A stretch of DNA of 64,000 nucleotides from Kwoniella bestiolae CBS 10118 (GCF_000512585.2 NC_089243.1:806001-870000); one strand, 5' to 3'; shown: positions 50,550-63,163, numbered from the stretch's first letter. The notes: generated by a model from the sequence alone, not told the origin. Translations and numbers: made by a program.

Positions 50550-51779
50550 TCACCCTTCGATTCGCCATCTGATCCTCGTTAATCTCTGCCTCTGCTTCCC
50601 ATCGACCATAAGATCCTCCACGACCTCATCGTACCTCTCTGGTATCCTAATGCCCACCAATCCAATCACCATACTTTCCATATCGTCAATTTGATCCCAC
50701 TTGATCGTCTCACTACCGAATCTGTAAGGTAGATGTATAGTCCACCGAGAACGCGAAGCTTGATTTGGAGAAGAACCGTGTGAGAAGGGAGGTTTGATAA
50801 GTTTATAAATCTCTTCAGCGGATCTACGAATCTTTATCCAATGTTGCATTTCCACCTGAGCTTGATCTTCCTCCCTTCCAACACCATCCCTGGGATATAC
50901 CTCCAAGAACCCAGGAACCGTCCCATACCCCTGTCTACCAGTCGGTGTGATATGGAAATGATGTTCCACATCTTCCGATTCTGATAAAGTTTTCATACCC
51001 CTCAGATTACCACCGTATATATCGATGCGTCGCACCTTCGTCCAGGCTGTACATAGCTCGGTGAATAGTAGAACCCAATCTTCGGTTGCTTGGCGCTCCT
51101 CCATCCTGGGCTTGTGCAGCTCTATCTTCTCGGGATTGACCAGCTGTGTGAAGGGATCGATCGAGAGCGCTATCGAGTCTTTGGTCCTGGGTATGACCGA
51201 TTCGGTGTTCGAGCTAGCGTTTTTGGTCAACCTCAGAGTATGGCAATGGGGGAGATACACCCCGTGGTTGTTCGTGTCAGCGGGAGGGGAGGGTGGCAAA
51301 TTGGGAAGTAAGATGACTGAAGGGATGAGGTCCAGGGATACTTCTCTGACCGAGGATCTGTATATCCCCACTCGATATTTCGCGTACGCCTCCAAAGAAC
51401 CTTGGTCTTGGTCTTCAACGTGTCGGTGGATCGTCCTGAGAAACCAGTTGAATTTAATTGCGTCTGGCAGGCGGACGTGCTGATATAGGATCGTAGTGGC
51501 GAGGGGGAAGAATGCCTTGCACGTCTTTTGGAGAGATAGGAGGGTATGACGATATCGGACGTGTGAGACGATTTTGGGGAAGAGGTCGGTGGGGATGTAC
51601 GGTTGATTGAGGTCTAGCTTTGTCATCGTTAGTAGTGGGCGTCGAACCAGTTTGAGCTAGCCACTTTTGGAGAAGGGACGGATATTGAGGTAGAGGTTGA
51701 TTTGAGGTTCACTTACCATCCGTTGAAGCCTCATCCACGACCAAAGGGTGCTATTCCAAGTTATGTCTGCATTTGTCAT
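50550..51779 (-). CDS. F-box-like protein
   Basis: Preferred model: exons 51717-51779 and 50550-51617, giving 376 residues. The 99-nt intron has donor gtaagt, branch site CTAAC and acceptor acaaag, and the phase is kept. An ATG inside the intron, at 51626, would give a 358-residue single-exon protein. The N-terminus reads as a divergent F-box: YIPTDLFPKIVSHVRY, LLSLQKTCKAFFPLAT and ILYQHVRL. Its C-terminal part lacks recognisable repeats. Shape and box sequence resemble the gene at 13582-14880, suggesting a lineage-specific family of SCF substrate adaptors. A TATATATA-like element lies about 70 bp upstream of 51779. F-box call from pattern only. Confidence 0.75.
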
Positions 51780-54700
51780 TTCTACGATCAAAGGATGATG
51801 CGTGAAGATCCTACTGGAGCGATATGAAAGGACTGAGAGGTAGGTTAAGTATATATACTGTAATGATAGACAAGGCAAAAGTAGATCCTGGGAGAACGTG
51901 GACCGAGTCGTTGATACTTTGAGCTCTGGGGATCTTACAGGGTGTATCGACAGGCTTGGCAAGCGGCTGTCTGAGGGGCTGTCGGTCATTTCTGGTCCAG
52001 TAGAGCTAGTGTGATACAGGTGGGATGATGCCTGTCTCCATTGAACTTCAGCGGGCGAGCAATCAAGGAACAGGGAAGGGGAAGAATGAACGGGCTTTAA
52101 ATCTGGCTGTGAGCTTTGCCACATCCATGTTGCAAGAGGTAGATCATCCATTGATAGATGTGGGGCCAGAAGATACTGTAGAGAGTTGAGGAAGGGGAAT
52201 CAATCTGAAGGGGTAATAAGTCTTATGGAGAAGATAATCCGGTCAGACGTGAAAGACAACTCACGGTGTTGTGAACCTTCCAACATACTACTGTACTCCC
52301 TTCGGGCCGTCAACGTCCCATCATCCGGCGTACTACATCCCCATAGTCCAGTGCTGTCTCTTAGTCTATCAATCTATGAGTGTTCATTCGGACGGAAGGA
52401 AGATGGCGGTAAGAGTCTTGGGTAGAGTGGTCGTACAAGCGCGGAAGCCTTGAAACAAAGGATAACTAGTGGCTCTTTAATGGGCTACTCCATTTTGGCC
52501 ATCAGCAAGACCTCAGACGAGCAAGAACAGGTGTTGTGTCGACTGTTCAGTCGCGAGAGGTCTAATGACCAGCGAGTGGCGAGGAAGAGTATCGTCGTTT
52601 GAAGGATGTCCGGGACTTGGCTTGGCTATGTTTCATGGCCACTCACCTCTCTGAAGCGCCTTTCCGCCCTTCTTAGGTACTCATGTCATGACAACTCCTT
52701 TCTCTTCCTGACGCGTGCGGGATGATAGTAACTGCGCAGGCCAACTCACCTACCAGTGAGCCGTTCACACTTATCGCTATACTGCAGTACAGTACAGTAT
52801 TTATTGTGTGAAGCAGCACAGTCCAACCGCCACAAATGAGCTCTTGTCCGCAATCCCGTGCTTCTCCTTTATGATCTTGTCGCCTCCCTGTGTATGCTGA
52901 TTCGACTGCACGGCTCGTCCACCAGTCTCCATCAACCCATAGATCGGCTCATCAACGGACGATGACGAAATAGAGGACATACTGTACTGCCATATTGGGT
53001 GATGGGCGAAATCAAGCTCAAATTAAAACCTTAATCAGACTATCTTCAATCTCAAGGCGATCAAACTGTTCTTCTCTTTTTGTATGATGTGCAGATTGCA
53101 TTGATCATCAATGTCTTCAGAAGACATCAGTTATGCATTTACTCATAAGAATTGCTGAGAACGAGCCGTCTGATTGAACCTCACCATAGTTGATTCAGGT
53201 TGATCATCTCTCGCATACCTGCCATACTTCCTGAGCTAGTCACGAACGCATTAATATTACCATTCCCTTGGGTTCTCGTTGTTTCCAATTTCATGGTATT
53301 CATAATAGTGCTATGAATGAATGCATATATAGTATCAGGATCAGCCACTGATGTGCCTTTTGTGGCTTTCCGCCAATGCCAATTCCCCCGATTGCCAATT
53401 CAATTGCCGCGGAGCTTTCACTTGGCTTTGCACAGATCGCTTTCAGCTGACTGTGGTCAATGCGGTGTATATTGATGAAATGACAATGCTCTACTGAAGA
53501 TATCATGGTATGGAATGACAGCGAAGTTCAGCGACAAGCATACGATGGCTACTTCAAGCTGCGCTGCGTGAGAACGAGGGCACACATCATACATCGTATA
53601 TGCAAGTTACCTTTATGCTCTCATAGACGAAATGCGGATGAGTATGACGGAAAGGAGTCGTTGACGTCAGACGGGCGGATCAACGTGTATGTTCGATCAC
53701 TCACAACGGATCATGGAACGATGGACATGGATGGACCTCTTTCCCCTGAATTATCCTGTAGATAGCTTCAGGTCCAAGGGTTAAACATTCCCTTAGCGGT
53801 CTATCGCATCAAATCATATCAAAATCAAATCGAGCGCATTGACCCCCCTGGGCAGATTGATCATCAAAGTAAAGTACAGTCAGTGATTGAAGGACCAACT
53901 CGGACATCGTTGTTGAATCGTTCAGAGTGAGGTCAAGGATCAATACGGATCGAAGAAGCGAGACTTGGCTTCTTCTTGCCCTCGTTCTTCCAGTTCATCG
54001 AAGTCAACAAGTCGCTCGAGTCGGATATAATTGACGGGGACTCGAGGATCCAGAGGTTGACTTCTCCCCCACTTTTCTGTAGAACATTCCCGAATTAATG
54101 GGAGTCAGCCCTGGTCGGTTCATCCCACCCCCCCACTTTTAGTTCCGTTTCAGAGTGGTATCACCGAGTCAAGTGGATTGATGATGATCCCACATGCACA
54201 TCAGAATAAAATTACGATAAGGATCAAGTGGAAGGAGCCAACTTCCGAAACAACACGGCTGTACCTGCCCTAAGCCTACGCCTAGGCCTGTTCATCATAC
54301 CATGTACCTTTATGAGAATTGCAACCGATGTGCTTTCTATAAACGAAGAGACGGGCAAGCCTTTGCACAGATCAGACCATCTTTCATATCATTCTATGTG
54401 AGACCCACGGACGCCACGTTCCGAGCGCATCGGAAAAGCACAATTGCATTCTTGTGACTCTTTCAACGCTTCAACACCCACTTCAAGACAATCACACAGA
54501 TCGATGTTGTATATAAGCTAGAGCCTGGACTAGACCGAAAAAAACCATCAACACCGCTACTGTACAGTCAAGTTGAGTCAACCGAGCTGTTTTGTTGGAT
54601 GGGTAGATGATAAATCCCTCAATTTGATGGTGATGGTGATTGGGAATGGATCATAGCTTTTCAGATTAAGACTGTGCTTTCTTTCGGTAGATCTCTGGTA

Positions 54701-55516
54701 TTCCACCTTGAAACTAAACATGGTCCTTTATGCTTAAAATACAATCAAGGATTCCCCCGTCTCACTCTTTCTGAAAGATCGACATTCCATTCCGACCTAA
54801 CTTATGTCTTCCTCTCCAACGCTTTCATCTATGACGCAAATAGGTCTTACGAAATCACTCATATCATACCAACATAACTTGTTACAAGCAACGATCTAAA
54901 CATATACCAAAACAGTAAAGGGAGGTTGACGACTACCTGCCCTCCCTGCTCCTTCTAGATACAGATCATAACCTGATTAGGTTTGGACGTCCATGCCCGC
55001 GGAGAACCGAGGTACGAGGAGGAGACAAGACGTCATTCCAACTTGATGGAGATATACCTTTCCTTCGAGTTTCTACCTTGCCTTGTCTATCGTATTCCTT
55101 TATGACGCCCCGCCCTCCCATTTAGCTTCGGAGCTATAACACTTTTCTTCGTTACCATCAACCATCAATACACAAAGCGTCAAAAGCGATACAAACAAAA
55201 CAAGGGGATTCAAGTTACTACCTAAAAAACAAGCTTCCTTTCTACAAGGACAAAGAAAGACAAAAAGACGTCAGCATTTTCGCGTGAAACTCGGTTAAAG
55301 CATAGCTTACGAAGACTAAAGATTGATCTGCATGTCATCGGCCAAAGGGGGTTTGGGCTTATCATCATACATTATTGGATAGGTTATGGAGTGGCGTAGT
55401 CGACCGAATTAATCAATCTACAGAAGCACGTTGGACCGATTACTCAATCTTGGAGTAGGCAGCGAGTGATATCTTTAGGATACAGCGAAAGCCTTCCAAA
55501 TCCAGAACCAGAAACT
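51780..55516. other. Gene-poor region upstream of the transcription factor
   Basis: About 3.7 kb with no gene I can support. Its left edge is the promoter of the F-box-like gene. A plus-strand TATATAAG near 54511-54518 followed by a short ATG-containing stretch could start a separate non-coding transcript. An 86-residue open frame at 53505-53765 has no domain and unremarkable composition. Confidence 0.4.
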
Positions 55517-56974
55517 TATATAAGGGAGCTAGGAAAGAGGCGAATTCAAGATAATTTCCCTTTCACATTTCTTTCTTCACCTTTCATCGTTCCTATTCCA
55601 GCATATACCCATACATACCATAACTGCGCACCATTACACACCTACCTCTCTATACATACAGTAGTATTCCAGAATACCCGATAAAGGCACTTTGGACCAC
55701 CACCAGACACTTTAGCCGATCCTAGATACCTTTATACAGATTCATCTTTCCCTGATCTCCTACTGTACTGCATCGGCGCAAGGTTCTTCGTCCTGGTTCT
55801 TTCCTTCAAAACAATCGCTTGCCCTCGCCACCGGACGCCCCGAATACTACGTCGAGGACAATCGAATCCATCATAGATACGACCTTTCCAATTTGATTCC
55901 GTATACCCGACTGGATCAGATCAAGGACCTCGTCAATCAATACGAGGAAACAGACCAAATAACGATCAACAACCATCAACAATCAACAACCAACAATCAA
56001 AACGCCTTGGAAAGAAAAAAAACTTTAAAAGCGGTCTAAGGTGAGCCGAGATCCTACATGAGGTAAGTACGATCAGTCCGTTTTCACACCCTTGGGAACA
56101 AGACGAGAATGAAAGCAACATCGAGTTGGAATCGGAGTTGATGCATGATGCATCAAAGCAAAAGCAGATGGATCAGGTATGATGGTCAGTAGTGGAATGA
56201 TGAATGATTGAAAGGGGGTTTACGTCAACACAACTTGACACAACCAGTGCTTGGACCTATTTACTTTTACCACTTCATATATCATAACATATCATATTAT
56301 ATCGTTTCCATTTCAGCCACAAATCATTTCATTTCGTCTTTCCTCACGACTATATATACATATACTTAGCTGATAGATCAACCCTTCATCTCTTCGTTGA
56401 CCCATCCAATACTATTTTGTATATTCATTCTGTCACTTTCTTCTTCTACCCTTGAACCATCTTAGAAAACACAGCTCGATGCTGATTATCATCTCTTTTG
56501 TACTCTGCTCCTCCACCTCGCCTTCTTCCCCCAGTCACAGTCACGACAAGATCAACTACGCCCATCAACCCTTCACCCGGTACGGCTAAGTTAAACTCTT
56601 GCCATATCACAGGTGAGCCTTCTCTCAGTAGTCTTCTCCGACTGCCTTCTGTTCGCCATCCGGCTGGACGTCTTACACCCTTTCCTAAATCAAAGGACGT
56701 TTCCTGATGCCAGGACCAGAATCTGCAGATCTCCTCTGTTCTCCCGCATCACACCCATCCAAAGCTGATCCACCTTTGTGCTTTCTCAGCTTTCTACCTC
56801 GGTCAGGTAGATAAAATCGCTCAGCTCCCAGATTCCGAAACCCACCAACAAGGATCACTATATCTACAGAACGATTCAAGTGAGTCTGTTGACCTCGCAT
56901 AAAGATGTCGGAGAAGCAAATATAGTGTTTGAGCTAGAAGCTGATTTGCACTTGTATTCCTCAGGTCATCTTGT
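55517..56974 (+). promoter_or_regulatory. Core promoter and long spliced leader of the Zn(II)2Cys6 factor
   Basis: A TATATAA at 55517-55523 is followed by about 500 nt without any ATG, then donors at 56041 (gtgagc) and 56063 (gtaagt). The first ATG, at 56057, lies five bases before the second donor. Further good splice sites follow: acceptor ccccag ending 56534, donor at 56613, acceptor ctttctcag ending 56789, donor at 56880 and acceptor cctcag ending 56964, ten bases before the main ATG. Two stretches look like protein: an ATG-less open frame at 55716-56039, and a frame through 56535-56612, 56790-56879 and 56965-56978 that stops at a TGA overlapping the main ATGATG. Confidence 0.55.
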
Positions 56975-58974
56975 ATGATGTCACAACACGAAAGTGAAGA
57001 CTCTCCAGAACTGGAGCGGCAGAGCTTAAGTCCCCCAAGCATGCAATCGTACTCGATCCTTACAAATCCACAACAAGTCGAAGGTCACATACGGCAATCT
57101 TCAGGTGAGATCAACTATCCCTCGGTACAGTTGGACAGGCAAGCTTCGATGGTTAATCCCAATCGATCTCCAACTCGGTCTATACAACCTCGAGAGATCA
57201 TATCGCCTCGGCCTAGGCTCCCTTCCTCCCTTTCGACTTTACTCAATCAAGCGGAGACGGAACCTCCTCGATTTGACCCAGCTCTAAGAGGTCGTCAAAC
57301 TCCTATGGTCACGGCGACACGTCGAACCAGCGCATCTCCTCCACGGCGGCGACAATTGACCGAGATGGCAAAGACTGCAGACAATTTGCCACATCCACGC
57401 CCTCCTATCCGACCCACGCTGACTGGCCAAAGACATTCATTCCATACGTCTGAGGTTGTCAGACCCGCCCATCCCCCACGACAGGCCTTCCAAACCTTCC
57501 CACCGAACCGAAGTCGACCTTCGTCCCCTCGACCTTCTGCTCAAGAGCACATGTCGAGGAAGCACGAACGAAGCTTTCCTCATTTGTCAGAGACCTCACT
57601 TGGTCAAGCTTTGTAAGTGAAACCAGCTTTACACATACTGCTTCCTTAATCGCTGCTAACCCAATCACCAATAGATCTCCGCGACGAACTCAGTACCGTC
57701 GCACCGCCTCCGATGACATTCCAACCAGTTATATAGGAAGTCATGAACAAAGGCAATATCCTCAAGAGATGCAAAGAAGTGCTACACATCCACAACCTCT
57801 CCACCGAGTCTCTCGTTCAATCCCTCAGCACTACGATGAAGTCGCCTCAAGAGCGGGTACCTATGCTCCAGGTGGCTCCCAATATCAATCCGCTACGTCG
57901 CAAGTTGATGCACCTCAAGCAGAAGCTTGGATCACTCCGGGTCGAACGCCTGCGCGAGTAACTTCCGGATGGACAGCAAACGACCTGGCCCGGTACCACG
58001 ATGGATACAGTGATGCTATGAGTGCTGTGATGAGCGGTGTAGGAGTCATAGGAAGGGATACCTGTGAGCGTTCTTTTTTTGTTCTTCGCAAAATCATCGG
58101 ACTGGGAGTTGAGCTGATTTGCCATGCTGCGACTCAAGCATTTCGAATAAACATACATGATCCTCGAAAATCAGCGTATCAACATGCAGCGCCCCCTTCC
58201 CATCCTCTATCAACAACCGAGGTCCCACCGCCTCAGCCTCCTCCGCAAGTCTATCAACCCCCAGCTAGATATCGGAATGAAAATTTACGAATCGATCCAT
58301 CACTCCAAAGACCAGGAACTCACCGACGACCTAGTCAATCTTCTTCCAATATTCCTACTCCGACCGTCACAACACCGCTCCACAAGATCCATCCTCCTCC
58401 GGCATCAGACTATTTCGGTACAGCTTTCCACTATTCCCATCCCTGTGCCACAGAACACCCTCCGGCTAAACGACCCAAACGACAATCGATATCTTGCTAC
58501 CCTTGTCGTCAGCGGAAGTTGAAGTGCGATGGGAAGAAGCCTTGTGCGCAGTGCTCCAGACGGCACATCGACGGGCAGTGCTCCTATGCCGAGAGGATCA
58601 GGAGGCGAGGTAGAGGGAAGAAAGCGACTGATGAAGAGCAGGGTTTGGGTGATAGTGAGGAACATGATTATGAGGGAGAGGATGTTCCGCAAGCTGAGTC
58701 GAGTATCATGGCTCAGCGACGAGTGGGTGGTGTGAGATCGCATGATGAGGAAAGAGGTGAGTTGACATGAAATCTGAGCCTACTGCTTCTAGTGGTAGAT
58801 GCTGATCATGGAGATGGTGAAACTGCAGATGAAGGCGATGGGGATCTGTCGATGGATAGCGCTCTGGATTCTGGAAGTCGACCGCCGGGAGGACTCGGTA
58901 GTCCTGTGAGATACCCTTCTAGGGGTTCTAAGGAGGAAGGCGAGGGCGAAGAAGAGCGGGAAAAGGAGTATTGA
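56975..58974 (+). CDS. Zn(II)2Cys6 transcription factor with C-terminal zinc cluster
   Basis: Fungal binuclear zinc-cluster DNA-binding protein. Exons 56975-57612, 57675-58063, 58175-58756 and 58793-58974 give 596 residues in phase. The cluster has canonical spacing C450-x2-C453-x6-C460-x5-C466-x2-C469-x8-C478, preceded by a basic patch AKRPKRQ and followed by RIRRRGRGKK. It is unusual in lying near the C-terminus; the first 440 residues are Pro/Ser/Arg/Gln-rich and disordered, and the last 110 are acidic. There is no visible fungal_trans middle-homology domain. The ATG doublet at 56975 is the first in the long open frame, but N-terminal extension through upstream exons is possible. Targets unknown. 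Confidence 0.88.
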
Positions 58975-61243
58975 ACGGTGTCTATAGGAAAGAAGAATAT
59001 GAAATCAGTGAGTTCAGCTTACAGTTGTTGATGTGTGAAGTTGATTGCGATCCGTTCGATAGTTAGAATAACGACGATGAGCTGTGATATAAATAATCGC
59101 TATGAATGGTTCATAATATCTATACTTGTCATTTATCTATGATTAACGATCTATAACGATGTATACGACTGTATTGCATGAATAAAACAATGAAGATGGA
59201 TCAAGTGTTTTGATGTAACGGAAATTCGTGGCACCTGGTTGCATGTTCTGTACTGCAGACGTGCTCACCTCAACCAGTCACTACATCTCTTGCGATATTA
59301 TTCTGTGTATCCCGCTCATGTAGTTGACGATATCCGAAGAAATATGTTGGACGGAGCTCTAGTACATATTTCATATCAATGTTGAACGACAATGCATGCG
59401 AGAGATAAGTTGCAGAAAATCTTCGGGAAATCTTTGAACGACCGTGGAAAGAACTAGAAGAAATTGAGCAGTCAGTTACAAACGTGTCTTGGTGTACGCG
59501 TACGGTCAACACGGCGCCGGAGGATATCGATGTCGAGTCAAGGTGAGTGGATGAGTGTCATCTTGCTATTCATTCATGTGATATTCCGAAACAGGGTGAA
59601 TCGATAGTACGTTACACACCCCGCCAATCTCTCCTTGACTACATACGAGCTGTCGCTTCACTCAAGGAGGACAAGTGAGCAGTGCGATGCTTTGCGTTGT
59701 TAATTGAAAGAACGCTGCAGCGTCATTCCCTGTCATATTACTCAGGGTATATGTCGTATCCAATACCGACATGTTGTGTATCGTACGTACCTGTGATCAA
59801 TGCTCAAGCTTAAAAAGTAATTTGATGGTGATTGGGCTTCTCCCCCACTTTGATTTTTCACCCCCACCCTACTTTTCGGGAATGACTTTGGCTTTGGCCA
59901 TGCTAATTGGCACTTTAGGTTGACTTGACGCATGGCACAAATCAAGTAAACGCGAAAAAATGGAATCCGTATACCTCTCAAATGTAGTAAGCATATTGGA
60001 TATATGGAATAAAGTTTGGTTCAACATGCATACTCGTCTACAGTATCCCCCAACAACAACGCACCGCCACAATAGAAACTCGGCACAATCCAACTGGAAA
60101 CTAGATGTGGCGATAAGCTTCATCAAATGCTACCTGATATCAAATATTGCAAATTCAAATTCTGATCCAATTACGACTCGCCTCGCCTTTGTCAGAGATT
60201 GATCGTCCTGCCCTACCTCTCCTCTCACGCCCTTACTTCCTTGCCTCGTGGAGTGCTCGCTTCAGCTCCATCAAGACACACCACGACACACGTAAAGATA
60301 GAGAGGGGGGATGGGGGTCCTTTCAACTTGGTGTGTGAATTAGACTTACCAATCTGAATCTAAGTCTACACGGATAGTGGAGTGGAGTGGAGTGGATTGA
60401 TCGCTGATGCCATAAACCCTGTTTGCAGTAGCGTAGCGCTTGTCATCCCCGTTGCCGTCTCACCGCCCATCAGGAGTGCGTAGTCGCATTTTGCGACTGA
60501 TCCCCCCTTTTCCGTTGGATGTCAGCTCCACTCGATCATCTAGCTCACATGGAGGAGAAGAGGCGAGAGGTTGATGGGTGATGTGGTGGCGAACATCTGG
60601 TTGAGGAAGGAGAGAGGATACTGAGAGGTCGTAGAATTGAGACGCTGGCCACCTGTTGACCTGCTATGTGCATGCGAGGTTATGTTACGCAGAATACTGG
60701 AGCATGTGGGATGGGGAGGGAGGGAGGTTGAAATCCAATGATATCATATGGTATCAATGACACTGTCGGACTCCTTGTTGGTGGATCACACCAAATTCAG
60801 TAATTGCAGGTGGTAACACCATTGAACATGAGGATACAAGTCATGTCATCAGCGATTTTCGTGTCTGTCAACATAGTACTGGTGTTGGAGTCTCAGCTGT
60901 CTTCCACAATCTGCATTTTGAGCTGCGATGATATATGACTCAGAAAACGAGCTTTGGGCTCAAGATTGAGGGTCCTCATCGTCTGTCGTTCCATTCAACA
61001 TCCCACGATGATCACCACACTGTATTGTGCCTTTCGCTCAGAGTCTTTTTCTCCACTACTTGATGTTGCTATCTGATCGTCAGACCCATCCATACCTCTT
61101 CTTGATCCATATTCACCTTTTCACCCATAAACCTCGACGTTAATGACACTCAACACACAGTTGTATATCGGATAGTATCATGTGAAACACAAGACTACCA
61201 TTCCCTCCTACTGTACTACCTCACCTCCCTCCTCATTTGTCAG
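58975..61243. other. 3' flank of the transcription factor and unassigned DNA
   Basis: About 2.3 kb. Short open frames at 59270-59512 and 59742-60338 have no support. A simple repeat lies at 60376-60395. The right end may contain the missing first exon of the next gene. Confidence 0.4.
60376..60395. repeat. 5-bp tandem repeat (AGTGG)x4
   Basis: Four perfect copies in intergenic DNA. Confidence 0.85.
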
Positions 61244-62443
61244 TGATCTCTTGCACCCAATTGTCATTCTCAATACACGCAAGAACGGTCCAGCAAGGAA
61301 ATACCGACAAGCTGTATGAAGCTAAAGCGAGGCACAATGGCCTTGGCCGGGGAGAAGGACAGAATCGTATACCAAGTAAGTGAGTAGACAACGCTTCTTC
61401 TCCTGACCTCACATGAACGATAACGACATCGCGACACCCGCTGATCTTCGCTTGAGACGTATCATGACTTCATCAACATCACAAACAACATAGGCTACTC
61501 CGTTCATTCGTCAATACCAACACATCCTCCTCGTTCGGTCTATTCTCAGACTTTGCAGGAGAGAAAGAGGGAGGGGAACAGAGTGAAAGGGCCCGAGAAG
61601 GAAAAAAAAAGCGGTGAGTAGGTTGGTACGGTATCTCACTTCAGATCTGGAACACTGCGAACCGCTATCTGCTCAATACAATACAATATTCTGCTACAAT
61701 AGCATCTCTTCACCTCTAAATACCGCCATAACCATTTGTCTGACCTCGATACTTTCTAGCTCGCTCAGCAAACCACGCAAAAGCCGTCATCTCTCCCTGT
61801 CTCCACCACACCCTCCTCTCCTTCCGTCCATCCGGCTTACAACCATCATATCTCAAGCTTCAGGTCCGATACCTCTTGAGGATATCGAATGGATGGCCAA
61901 GTACGTGTTAAATACTGTATGTGAGTGACCGGTCCCGGAAAATAGGTCTCTCTTCGACTAGGACCAGTCATCGCTATGATTCAGACGGACTCACTCGCCC
62001 TCTCAGAAATCTTTCGCAAGTTGATTTCTGAACACTGACATAACGATCGATGCCCACAGGTGCATATCATACAATACCATAAATTATCGTATCTCCTTGG
62101 GCTAATTATCGTCTGCGCTCTCACCCTGCGTCCCCTGTCGCCTCGACCTGGCCCAAACACCATACAGTACGATTCCGATCGTTGTCCATCCATTGACTCT
62201 CAGGACCATTATTTGCAAGGGGACTCGTCGAAGCCAAGACAGGTCACATCTCTTAGCCTGACGAGACGAAGCTCAGATAGTCCATCCACCATCCCGATCC
62301 AGACCCAGTCAACATCCGAGCTCTCACACCCAGTTACTCCCCACCATTCAGGATCCATTACCTTGATATACCCCATCACTCCGCACGCGACGATCGACCC
62401 AGCAATACGAATTGATCAAGAACGATCCGGTCTAAACCACTAG
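61244..62443 (+). CDS. Hypothetical multi-exon gene, 5' end unresolved
   Basis: Exons 61244-61379, 61494-61613, 61760-61916 and 62060-62443 join in one frame across three introns with canonical ends (donors gtgagt, gtgagt, gtatgt; acceptors aacatag, tttctag, cccacag), ending at TAG. No ATG is found in the first exon, so a start exon should lie upstream. The chain runs through a Ser/Asn then basic segment (GKKKRSLSKPRKSR), SGPIPLEDIEWMAKY, a possible membrane helix (LSYLLGLIIVCALTL) and a Ser/Thr/Pro tail with RRSSDSPS. No known domain. Other frames are also partly open here, so the model was partly chosen by which frame survives; treat it as tentative. Confidence 0.38.
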
Positions 62444-63163
62444 TGGACCACGGTCCACGGTTCGTGATATCGGTGGTATCGTTCGGCCCCTTTGCCTGGG
62501 AGGGGATGTGGATAGAAAGACGTGCGAAGAGGGATGCTACAAGGACCTCTTGTACTTGTCTTGCTCATACTTCCAGTGTGACACTTTTCCGTCCAAAATA
62601 TACATTGACTATACATGAAGTTACTCATTTGCGAATAGTATTCTGATTTGTTATTGGAAATCAACGCTTTGTCTCATGTCTACTCGTACTGTTCTTCCTT
62701 TTACGCCGCATTACCTGATCCCCCTATCGAACGATGTTCGAGTTTCAAGCATGGTACATATTGGCAAACCATCTTGATTCTCAGAGACATACAGTAATTC
62801 GTACTGTGTTGTAGAAATGCATTCATTGTAGGGACGCACCATAAAATTTATGATGACTCTACTTGTATCAATCTCCAGTATTCAGTGTTGAGACTGTACA
62901 GTATTCCATCGTCAGTCGTACAGTACAGCCATGACATCCTCTGTACAATTTATGTAAACGTCGGTATCGATAGCGTAAGAGCATTGGATGTCAAAGTGTA
63001 TTACACCTCTTGATCAATGAAGTACAACCGATATGCATATATATGTATGTTGGATCATGCACAAGCAGATTTAATTACAATAAGCAAATGTTCGATACCA
63101 TGTTATTTACATTTTTAGTCTTGTCTCTCTCGTCCACATCCCACTTGGGCTTGAGAAGATCGA
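62444..63163. other. 3' flanks of two converging genes
   Basis: About 720 bp between two stops. Several CAGTA/TACTG words, but no gene or RNA recognised. Confidence 0.45.

Noticed and set aside
51657..52151. 164-codon minus-strand frame upstream of the second F-box-like gene
   Set aside because: Runs through a TATA-like element and the donor of the preferred intron; more likely promoter and first exon of that gene.
53505..53765. 86-codon ATG-started frame in the gene-poor block
   Set aside because: No domain, no close promoter signal, and ordinary chance length for this composition.
59742..60338. Overlapping frames on both strands downstream of the transcription factor
   Set aside because: Mutually exclusive, without domains or splice chains.
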